Assembly (NCBI GenBank): GCA_021805725.1
Contig: JAJZEH010000096.1
Location: 1 to 28,633 of the forward strand
DNA: 28,633 nt
Direction of reading: 5' to 3'
DNA from: Pseudomonadota bacterium
GTDB taxonomy: Bacteria; Pseudomonadota; Gammaproteobacteria; Burkholderiales; Ferrovaceae
Of the stretch, positions 17,609 to 24,112 are shown in pieces (positions within the stretch are counted from its first letter, which is position 1; every line of letters begins with the position of its first letter). The notes beneath the pieces were generated by a model. That model had not been told where the DNA came from. It saw nothing but the letters and a program-made list of their open reading frames with translations, and did not search any database. A program made the translations under genes and the position numbers.

Positions 17609-17685
17609 GGAACCTGATGTGCCCAATGCTGTATGGTTCTGTCGTCCCAAGCACTTTTTGAGCGATTTTCCACCCTGAAACCTGC

Positions 17686-20001
17686 ATGAACACTGTCGAC
17701 CAACCTCTTTCTTCCCGACCCGTCTCCCGTGAAGCCCGCCGCTGGGTGATGGGCGGTCGGGTGCAGGGGGTGGGCTATCGCGCCTTCGTATTCAATCTGG
17801 CGCTACAGTTCAAATTGACGGGCGTGGTGCAGAATCTCACCGGCGAAGTCCGGGTGGAAGCGCAGGGTGAACCCGCCACACTGGACGCCTTCGCCGCCGC
17901 CCTGATTTCAAGCGCCCCCCCATTGGCTCGACCGCACGTCATTTCCTGTCAACTCATCCCGGTTCGCGATTTGCGCGGTTTTGAAATCCTGGCCAGCGCC
18001 AGCGCCATCGCTTCGCAACCCGACATACACATACCGCCGGATTATTCCCTTTGCGATGATTGCCGACGCGAGATGCGGGATCCAGACGACAGGCGTTACC
18101 GCTATCCGTTCATCAACTGCACGCAATGCGGGCCGCGCTATACGTTGATCACCGCCATGCCTTACGACAGAGCACACACAACGATGGCGGATTTCCCGTT
18201 ATGTCCTCGTTGCCGTGCGGAATACGAAGACCCCCATGACCGTCGTTTCCACGCTCAGCCACTGGCCTGCCCGACATGCGGACCGCAACTGAGTTTCGTC
18301 GCGGCGCCTGAACGCAGCGAAGGCAATACGGCATTGCAGGCGTGCATCGAATCCTTGCGTCGCGGTAAAACCGTGGCGGTGAAAGGCATAGGCGGTTATC
18401 ACCTGATGTGTGATGCGCTGAATCCCACCGCCATCGCACAACTGCGCGCCAGCAAACACAGGCCGCACAAGCCCCTGGCCGTGATGTTCCCGTGGCTGGG
18501 AAAAGATGGTTTGCAGCGCGTACGCGAGGAGTTGCTGCTCGACCCGGCGACTGAAGCCGCGCTGTGTCATGCCGCACGCCCCATCGTACTGATTCCACGG
18601 CACGCGGACTCAACCTTGCCGGATGTCATTGCGCCGGGTTTGCGCGAAATCGGCGCAATGCTGCCCTACAGCCCGTTGCATCATCTCTTGCTGGAAAGTT
18701 TCGGATCGCCGCTGGTCGCCACTTCCGGCAATCTCAGTGGCGAACCGGTGCTGACCGATAACGCCGAAGCCGAGGCGAGGTTGGGCAAGGTGGCACAGGC
18801 CTTTTTGCACCACAACCGTCCGATCGCGCGCCCGGCGGACGACAGCGTCGTACGCGTGGTCGCGAACAAACCGCGCCTGTTGCGTGCCGGACGCGGCATC
18901 GCACCGCTGGAATTCGATCTGCCCTACACATTACCGCAACCGCTCCTGGCAGTCGGTGGCCACATGAAAAATTCCATCGCACTGGGCTGGAATAACCGCG
19001 CAGTACTATCGCCGCACATCGGCGATCTCGACACGCCGCGCAGCCAGGAAATCTTCGCTCAGGTGGTCGAAGACCTGCAGAAACTATACGGCGTCGTGGC
19101 CCAGGCCATCGTCTGCGACGCACACCCCGGTTACGCAAGCAGCCGCTGGGCGACGAAACAGGACTTGCCGCTGCGGCGCGTCCAGCATCACCACTCTCAT
19201 GCCTCGGCGCTGTCATTTGAGGGCGGTCTGGATAAAACCTGGCTGACCTTCACCTGGGATGGCGTGGGACTTGGCGAGGACGGTACTCTGTGGGGGGGCG
19301 AAGCGCTGCACGGCAAACCAGGCGCGTGGCAACGCGTTGTCAGTTTCAAGCCGTTCCGCCTGCCCGGCGGTGAACGCGCCGGACGCGAACCGTGGCGCTC
19401 GGCTGCCGCACTCTGTTGGGAGAGCGGACTCGACTGGCCGTCGGAAAGACGCGATACGTTATTGCTGAAAAGCGCGTGGCAGCATGGCGTGAATGCGCCG
19501 CTCACTACTGCGGTGGGCCGCTTGTTCGATGCCGCATCCTGCCTGCTTGGACTGATCGACACGGCAACTCATGAGGGACAGGGGCCGATGCGGCTGGAAG
19601 CCGCTGCAACCCTTGATCAGACCACGGGGGTAATTGAATCCCTGGACTTGCCGCTTCATGAAGACGGGCAAGGTTTGCTCGTCGCCGACTGGACGTCGCT
19701 GCTGCATGCGCTGCTTCGCGACGAGGTGCCGGTGGCACACCGCGCGATGCAGTTCCACCTGAGTTTGGCGCATTCCATTGTCGCGCAGGCAGAACGCATC
19801 CACACCCGCAGGGCATTCGAGGCCGTGGGGTTGACCGGCGGCGTGTTCCAGAACAAACTGCTGGCCGAACTGGCGATACGGCAACTGAATGCTGCCGGAT
19901 TCGAGGCATATCTGCCACAGCGGGCTTCATGCAACGACGGCAGTCTGGCACTCGGTCAATTGATCGAAACAGCATCAAAAATGGGTATCCGGAATCTGTG
20001 A
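17686..20001 (+). CDS. hypF: carbamoyltransferase HypF
   Basis: The 771-residue enzyme makes thiocarbamoylated HypE from carbamoyl phosphate, the source of the cyanide ligands. An acylphosphatase domain (about residues 15-105) carries GRVQGVGYRAFVF. Two zinc-finger motifs follow (CDDC...CTQCGPRYT and CPRC...CPTCGPQ). A YrdC-like domain contains KGIGGYHLMCDA and PHKPLAVMF, and a C-terminal Kae1-like domain has QHHHSHASA and GLTGGVFQNKLLAE. The length matches the family. It starts a plus-strand pair with hypE, 44 bp downstream. Confidence 0.95.
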   Translation: MNTVDQPLSSRPVSREARRWVMGGRVQGVGYRAFVFNLALQFKLTGVVQNLTGEVRVEAQGEPATLDAFAAALISSAPPLARPHVISCQLIPVRDLRGFEILASASAIASQPDIHIPPDYSLCDDCRREMRDPDDRRYRYPFINCTQCGPRYTLITAMPYDRAHTTMADFPLCPRCRAEYEDPHDRRFHAQPLACPTCGPQLSFVAAPERSEGNTALQACIESLRRGKTVAVKGIGGYHLMCDALNPTAIAQLRASKHRPHKPLAVMFPWLGKDGLQRVREELLLDPATEAALCHAARPIVLIPRHADSTLPDVIAPGLREIGAMLPYSPLHHLLLESFGSPLVATSGNLSGEPVLTDNAEAEARLGKVAQAFLHHNRPIARPADDSVVRVVANKPRLLRAGRGIAPLEFDLPYTLPQPLLAVGGHMKNSIALGWNNRAVLSPHIGDLDTPRSQEIFAQVVEDLQKLYGVVAQAIVCDAHPGYASSRWATKQDLPLRRVQHHHSHASALSFEGGLDKTWLTFTWDGVGLGEDGTLWGGEALHGKPGAWQRVVSFKPFRLPGGERAGREPWRSAAALCWESGLDWPSERRDTLLLKSAWQHGVNAPLTTAVGRLFDAASCLLGLIDTATHEGQGPMRLEAAATLDQTTGVIESLDLPLHEDGQGLLVADWTSLLHALLRDEVPVAHRAMQFHLSLAHSIVAQAERIHTRRAFEAVGLTGGVFQNKLLAELAIRQLNAAGFEAYLPQRASCNDGSLALGQLIETASKMGIRNL

Positions 20002-20045
20002 TTGACTTCCGCGTTTTGGATTTGTAAAAAATATGAGACGTTGAA

Positions 20046-21050
20046 ATGAATGATGGGTACATCAGCCTCGCACACGGAAACGGCGGGCATTACATGCGCG
20101 AATTGATCGAGAAGTTATTTGTGCGCCACCTCGCCAACCCGTTGCTCAATGTGGATACGGACGCTGTAGCACTGCCCGAAATGGAGGGCGAACTGATGGT
20201 AACCACCGATGGCTTCACGGTACAACCGCTGGAATTTCCTGGCGGAACGATAGGTTCGCTCGCGGTGTATGGCACGGTGAACGACCTTGCAGTAACGGGC
20301 GCCGTGCCCCATTACCTTACGCTCAGCACATTCATCGAGGAAGGCTTCGAGATTGCGCAACTCGAACGCATCGTCATCAGCCTGGCTGAGGCTGCGCGCG
20401 CGTCGAACGTCGTCGTGGTGGCAGGTGACACCAAGGTGGTGAGGCGCGGCGAAGGCGGCGGCCTGTATCTCACCACCACCGGCATCGGCGTACGTCCCAG
20501 ACATCTGCAACTCGGCCCCGAGCGTATCCGTCCCGGCGATGCAGTGCTGGTGAGCGGCCCGGTGGGCGACCACGGCATCGCAGTGATGCTGGCGCGCGAG
20601 CAGTTCGGCTTGCAGGGCGAACTGCGCTCGGATGCGGCGAACGTGCTGCCGCTGACGCAGGCGCTGCTTGGGTTGAACGGCCTGCGCTTCATGCGCGATC
20701 CGACGCGCGGCGGACTGGCCACGGTGATCCACGAAATCTGCCGTTCGACGAAATTGCAGGTGCGATTGAATCAACCCGCCATCCCGGTGCGTGAGCAAGT
20801 CACAGCAGTGTGCGAGATGCTGGGCTACGATGCGATGTACCTGGCCTGCGAGGGGCGCGTGGTGGCGGTGGTGGAAGCCGCCCAGGCCAACGATGCGCTG
20901 GCGCGCTGGCAGGCGCTACCGCAGGGTTGCGATGCCGCGATCATCGGCAACCTCTGCGAGGGACAGGCGCATGCGGTGCTGGAAACCGAACTGGGGGGTC
21001 ATCGAATGCTGGAAGAGCTGGAAGACGATCCGTTGCCGCGAATATGCTGA
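20046..21050 (+). CDS. hypE: hydrogenase maturation protein HypE
   Basis: A 334-residue PurM/AIR-synthase-like protein. The N-terminal ISLAHGNGGHYMRELI, the ATP-site region DTKVVRRGEGGGLYL, and the C-terminal PRIC are diagnostic. The last residue, Cys334, receives the carbamoyl group from HypF and dehydrates it to thiocyanate. The ribosome site is weak. In the 44-bp gap after hypF a TTGACT box (20002-20007) with TAAAAA 17 bp later could add a minor promoter. Confidence 0.95.
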   Translation: MNDGYISLAHGNGGHYMRELIEKLFVRHLANPLLNVDTDAVALPEMEGELMVTTDGFTVQPLEFPGGTIGSLAVYGTVNDLAVTGAVPHYLTLSTFIEEGFEIAQLERIVISLAEAARASNVVVVAGDTKVVRRGEGGGLYLTTTGIGVRPRHLQLGPERIRPGDAVLVSGPVGDHGIAVMLAREQFGLQGELRSDAANVLPLTQALLGLNGLRFMRDPTRGGLATVIHEICRSTKLQVRLNQPAIPVREQVTAVCEMLGYDAMYLACEGRVVAVVEAAQANDALARWQALPQGCDAAIIGNLCEGQAHAVLETELGGHRMLEELEDDPLPRIC

Positions 21051-21065
21051 GGTCGGTCGCCCTTT

Positions 21066-21926
21066 CTACGGCAACGGTGGAGTACCCGCGTCAGGGCGGC
21101 AACCTGGTACGCCGCCGATCCCGGTAATCCATTGCTGCTTCGCACCCGCCCGCGCACGATCAAAGTTGACACTTTTTGGCACACCGGCCAGAATCTTTAC
21201 GCCTTTGCCAAAGTGCTTCTGCGCTGCGGCACAATCGGTCGGCGCCAATGCACCTGCCCACCCGATCTGGGCACTCGAGCGAATCCATGCAACAAGGTGG
21301 GGATGATCGGCCAAGTCATATTTCTGGTCGAGATCGAGGGCCCGTTCAAAGTAACCCTCGCCAGTCTTCAATGCCGTGCTCCCTCTGCCCATCCGTATCG
21401 TATAGAAGCCGAGTGCGCGCAGCGCGAGCGATTCATCGTTGGCATTTTGGGCAGCACCCAGCGCGAACTTGAGCAGTTTCTCCGCAGTCGCAGATTCACC
21501 GGTGTCGTACAGTCTCGTGGCGAGGCCCACGAGGTCGGTCGTTGACGCATTGGTTCCGAGTTGCAAGCCCAGTTCTGAGGCAGTGTGCAGGGCATCATTC
21601 ACCTGGGTGGTGATCAATTCGGACACCTGGCCCTCATAAACCGTGTTCCTGTACTGCTTGAGTAACTCAACCCGCTTCAGATTCAGGTCCTGCAAGGCTC
21701 CGAGCGCAACCGTAAATCGCGACTGCTGGTCATGGACATCACGCAGGTGGCCTACATACGCAGAGATGAGCGATGTGAAGAGGGACAACAGAAACGCGCA
21801 CAACGCGATGAGGAACCGGTAGTCCCACCACCACTTCTTTTCTGGTGCTCTGGCAAGTGCTTTCAGGGCGATCGCCTCTTCGCTGGTGAAGGGGCTACCC
21901 GGTTGTTGCTCGACGATTTCCGGCAT
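21066..21926 (-). CDS. single-pass membrane protein with TPR-like tail, function unknown
   Basis: I do not recognise this 286-residue protein. I start it at the ATG at 21926 (MPEIVEQQPG), because a longer frame reaching 22055 runs into the tRNA gene. GAGGAG lies 14 bases upstream, a rather long distance. Residues about 35-60 are a hydrophobic membrane segment (RFLIALCAFLLSLFTSLIS) after the charged EKKWWWDY stretch. The remainder is soluble and alpha-helical, with LLKFALGAAQNANDESLALRALGFYTIR and a following YFERALDLDQ unit that look like degenerate TPR repeats. It is convergent with hypE (15 bp between stops) and stands alone between hypE and the tRNA gene. Nothing links it to hydrogenase maturation except position. 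Confidence 0.65.
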   Translation of the reverse strand: MPEIVEQQPGSPFTSEEAIALKALARAPEKKWWWDYRFLIALCAFLLSLFTSLISAYVGHLRDVHDQQSRFTVALGALQDLNLKRVELLKQYRNTVYEGQVSELITTQVNDALHTASELGLQLGTNASTTDLVGLATRLYDTGESATAEKLLKFALGAAQNANDESLALRALGFYTIRMGRGSTALKTGEGYFERALDLDQKYDLADHPHLVAWIRSSAQIGWAGALAPTDCAAAQKHFGKGVKILAGVPKSVNFDRARAGAKQQWITGIGGVPGCRPDAGTPPLP

Positions 21927-22013
21927 GATAGGCCAAATATCTCCTCTTACGTGTGGATAGCTGTCAGAATCCGCGTTAATCCAGCGTAAATGGAAGCAAA
22001 AAACTTCCGATTG

Positions 22014-22312
22014 TGGCGCCCCCGACGGGAATCGAACCTGTAACTGCCCCTTCATCCCACTTCGGCTTTCGCCGCCGAAAATCCTTTCGTTCGTGGGCTG
22101 GACTTTACCTTGACCCTAATCCCGCACGGGGATGACAGGCCGCATCCGTCAAGTCTCTACACATTTTCCAGCGCTCTGGAACTTTGCTCGGTATTGCCTC
22201 GTGCCAGGCACAGGGGGTTCACCGACTTTGAATGCATTCACCGACCTCTTTCGACGACCGGTGCCCAATGATGTTCAGGAGGGGGCTGTTATATCCATTT
22301 AACTACGGGGAC
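22014..22312 (-). tRNA. tRNA-Arg(CCU) interrupted by a group I intron
   Basis: The 5' exon (22277-22312, 36 nt) holds acceptor strand GTCCCCG, D arm GTTA/TAAC, and the anticodon arm up to CCT. The 3' exon (22014-22052, 39 nt) begins AAGGGGC, which pairs with GCCCC of the 5' exon. It continues with the T arm (ACAGG-TTCGATT-CCCGT, one A-C mismatch) and acceptor strand CGGGGGC, with one G-U pair to the 5' strand, then G and an encoded CCA. The join restores a normal 7-base anticodon loop CTCCTAA, giving anticodon CCU for AGG codons. The 224-nt insert sits right after the third anticodon base. The two exons also form a normal 75-nt tRNA when joined. Confidence 0.92.
22053..22276 (-). ncRNA. self-splicing group I intron (IC3-like) in the tRNA-Arg(CCU) anticodon loop
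   Basis: The intron follows U36 and ends with G at 22053, as group I introns require. GGG about ten bases into the intron can pair with the last exon bases CCU, with a G-U pair at the splice site (P1). CACCG/CGGTG forms P2. GCATT and GATGC form P3. P7 is given by GACTT in GTAGAGACTTGACGG (minus strand, + coordinates near 22146-22160) and AAGTC in AAAGTCCAG (22098-22106). TTCGGC-GGCGAAA-GCCGAA forms a P9 hairpin. The core closely resembles, from memory, the Azoarcus tRNA-Ile intron, with a compensated base change in P7. No homing endonuclease frame fits inside 224 nt. Confidence 0.88.
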
Positions 22313-22322
22313 ACGCCTGCGC

Positions 22323-22349
22323 ATTCTATCATCATCTCGCCTCTGTCAC
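22323..22349 (-). promoter_or_regulatory. candidate promoter of the tRNA-Arg gene
   Basis: On the minus strand a -10 box TAGAAT (22323-22328) is followed by a GC-rich discriminator, common for stable RNA genes, just before the tRNA 5' end. GTGACA (22344-22349) is a possible -35 box, but the 15-bp spacer is short. The inverted repeat CCTCTGT-N6-ACAGAGG (22340-22359) overlaps it. Confidence 0.4.
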
Positions 22350-22414
22350 TGCACAGAGGAATCCCGCATTGGATGCCGGGGCGAAAAATTAAAGGGATAT
22401 TTACCCCCTTTGAT

Positions 22415-22432
22415 TGTTGTAAATATACAACA
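22415..22432. promoter_or_regulatory. 18-bp palindrome upstream of the OmpA-family gene
   Basis: TGTTGTA-AATA-TACAACA has perfect 7-bp arms and an AT-rich centre, as in binding sites of dimeric repressors. It lies 193 bp before the porin ATG and 102 bp from the tRNA gene. The cognate regulator is unknown. Confidence 0.4.
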
Positions 22433-22624
22433 GAGCCCCCCACTCAAAAGCACCGATCGGCATATGTGGCTGGCATCACAGGTGGAAAGTCTTTACACTG
22501 TGACGAAGTTTGGGGCTGTCCGACAGCGGCACCCAGTAAAGAGGCAATGAGCCAGAAGCCGATCACCTACGGTCTGCTGGCGGTAGTCTTAGCGTCACAA
22601 CAACCAAGTTATGGAGAGTACTTT

Positions 22625-23875
22625 ATGAAATTCGAGAAAAAATTGCTGGTGTTGGCCCTCATGGGTCTGCCCGTTGCCTCGGCCTTTGCCGACGGCGTAT
22701 TGTCCACCACCGAAAGTGATGTCAAATCGGCAGGGACCACCGTGGTCAATGGAGTGGAATCCGCTGGGACCACCGTAGTCAATGGCGTTGAAACCGCCGG
22801 AACCACAGTTGAAAACGGCGCCAAGGATGCCATGGGTGATGTGGATAATTTCCTGACCCGCTACCATGGTCCCTTCACCGGGGCCTATGTGGGCGCCAAG
22901 GCTGGGGTCAACGACTCCAACATGGGCGTGGGTAACCCCGGCGCCTTGACAGGCGGTGCAACCCCCGGGATCCCCAACAATCAAAACTACGGCACAGCCC
23001 TTGGGCTCGAAGCGGGTTACGGCTGGGCCTTGGGCCGTACTGTTCTGGGCATCGATGCCGGGTATGGCTACAACGGAACCGGTCGTTCCAGTTATTTTTC
23101 CGGAAACCAGAGTTATGGTAGCCACGACTACGGCCTGGGCCTGAAGTTTGGGATCCCGGTCACCGACAAGTTGATGCCTTACGCCAAATTGGGCTATGGT
23201 CACCTGGTTGGAACCGGTTCTGCCTCTGGATTGTCGGGTAATGGGGCCAATGGCGGACTGGGGGTCGAGTATCTGTTTGCTCCCCATTGGAGTGTGGCGG
23301 GCGAATGGAACACCATGTCGGTGTCCAATAACTCCAACACCATGAACAACAATGTCTATACCTTGGGTGTGAACTACTACTTCGGCGCAGCCAAACCGCC
23401 CCACCACGTCGCTGCCGCAGCGCCGGCACCCGTAGTTGCCCCCGCACCTGAACCCGTGGCGGCTCCTGCCCCGGCACCGGAACGGTGGCGCATCATCACC
23501 GAAGAGAAACCCGTCAGCCTCGATGGGGCCAACTTCAAGTTCAATTCAGCCGTGTTGAACAAGACCGCCGACGAAAAGTTGACACAGGTCGTGGACTTCT
23601 CCAAGCAATATCCTGAAGCCGATATCAACGTGGACGGTTATACCGACAACATCGGACCCAAGGCTTACAACGTGAAGTTGTCCCAGCGTCGTGCCGATGC
23701 CGTCAAGGCCTATCTGGTCAAGCATGGTGTGGCGGCGGATCGTATCCATACCAAGGGTTATGGCATGGAAAACCCCGTGGCTTCCAACAAGACAGCCGAA
23801 GGTCGTGCCCAGAACCGTCATGTGGAAGTCCGCTATACGGTTCGTGAAGAAAAGAAAGTGCACGTCATGCAGTAA
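22625..23875 (+). CDS. OmpA-family outer membrane porin
   Basis: A 416-residue outer membrane protein. The start at 22625 has GGAGAG six bases upstream and gives a clean signal peptide (MKFEKKLLVLALMGLPVASAFA, cut before Asp23). Residues 33-65 are three 11-residue repeats (V-x-S/T-AGTTV-x-NG). A beta-barrel domain follows (about 80-255), with GAYVGAKAGV, LGLEAGYGWALG and a last strand YTLGVNYYFG. An Ala/Pro hinge (about 262-285) leads to an OmpA C-terminal peptidoglycan-binding domain with DGYTDNIGPKAYNVKLSQRR and NRHVEVRY. It likely ties the outer membrane to the cell wall. The gene is a single unit closed by a strong terminator. Confidence 0.92.
   Translation: MKFEKKLLVLALMGLPVASAFADGVLSTTESDVKSAGTTVVNGVESAGTTVVNGVETAGTTVENGAKDAMGDVDNFLTRYHGPFTGAYVGAKAGVNDSNMGVGNPGALTGGATPGIPNNQNYGTALGLEAGYGWALGRTVLGIDAGYGYNGTGRSSYFSGNQSYGSHDYGLGLKFGIPVTDKLMPYAKLGYGHLVGTGSASGLSGNGANGGLGVEYLFAPHWSVAGEWNTMSVSNNSNTMNNNVYTLGVNYYFGAAKPPHHVAAAAPAPVVAPAPEPVAAPAPAPERWRIITEEKPVSLDGANFKFNSAVLNKTADEKLTQVVDFSKQYPEADINVDGYTDNIGPKAYNVKLSQRRADAVKAYLVKHGVAADRIHTKGYGMENPVASNKTAEGRAQNRHVEVRYTVREEKKVHVMQ
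22721..22819 (+). repeat. three tandem 33-bp repeats in the porin gene
   Basis: Units at 22721-22753, 22754-22786 and 22787-22819 encode VKSAGTTVVNG, VESAGTTVVNG and VETAGTTVENG. The first two differ at few bases; the third has drifted. The period keeps the frame, so copy number can change without breaking the gene. Confidence 0.9.
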
Positions 23876-23921
23876 AGGTCACGTTCAGGAGACCTCGCGC
23901 CTCCTGTGCTGTACCTTCCAA

Positions 23922-23950
23922 CCCGAGAGATGTGATCTCTCGGGTTTTTT
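23922..23950 (+). terminator. rho-independent terminator of the porin gene
   Basis: A perfect 10-bp stem CCCGAGAGAT/ATCTCTCGGG with a GTG loop is followed by six T residues, 46 bp after the stop codon. Confidence 0.95.
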
Positions 23951-23965
23951 ATGCCGCTTGATCAA

Positions 23966-24019
23966 GACCAAATTTGGTCGGATTGAATGGTAATTCCCGT
24001 TCAATCCCGACGAATTGAA
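23966..24019. promoter_or_regulatory. clustered dyads upstream of uup
   Basis: GACCAAATTTGGTC (23966-23979) is a perfect 14-bp palindrome. It abuts a second inverted repeat, GTCGGATTGAA with TTCAATCCCGAC (23977-24011, one unpaired base), and a further ATTGAA copy follows at 24014-24019. The cluster sits between the porin terminator and the uup start. It may be an operator region; function unknown. Confidence 0.3.
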
Positions 24020-24112
24020 TGCCACACTCCAACAAAATTCCACCCATTGCGGTACCATACTTCCCCTGCGCGCGTCATTGCCCATCTTTGAATATTTTTT
24101 GATTACTTGCCC

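Larger units (their letters stand above)
22313..22624. other. 312-bp intergenic region upstream of the porin gene
   Basis: No gene is supported here. The region shows dyads at 22340-22359 (CCTCTGT/ACAGAGG), at 22415-22432 (listed separately) and at 22515-22527 (GCTGTC-C-GACAGC). An open frame runs through into the porin gene, but its upstream part has no family resemblance and lies partly over the tRNA. The stretch most likely holds the porin promoter and a long 5' leader. Confidence 0.5.

Noticed and set aside
21927..22055. A longer N terminus for the TPR-like membrane protein
   Set aside because: These codons would read through the 3' exon and CCA end of the tRNA gene. The ATG at 21926 is the sensible start.
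22014..22160. A permuted tmRNA or RNase P RNA, suggested by a T arm and CCA after a structured stretch
   Set aside because: No tag reading frame or tmRNA 5' end was found. The upstream half completes a normal tRNA-Arg with group I intron core elements between.
22232..22624. A 131-codon N-terminal extension of the porin
   Set aside because: It overlaps the tRNA-Arg intron and 5' exon on the other strand, lacks similarity, and would bury the clear signal peptide and the ribosome site before 22625.
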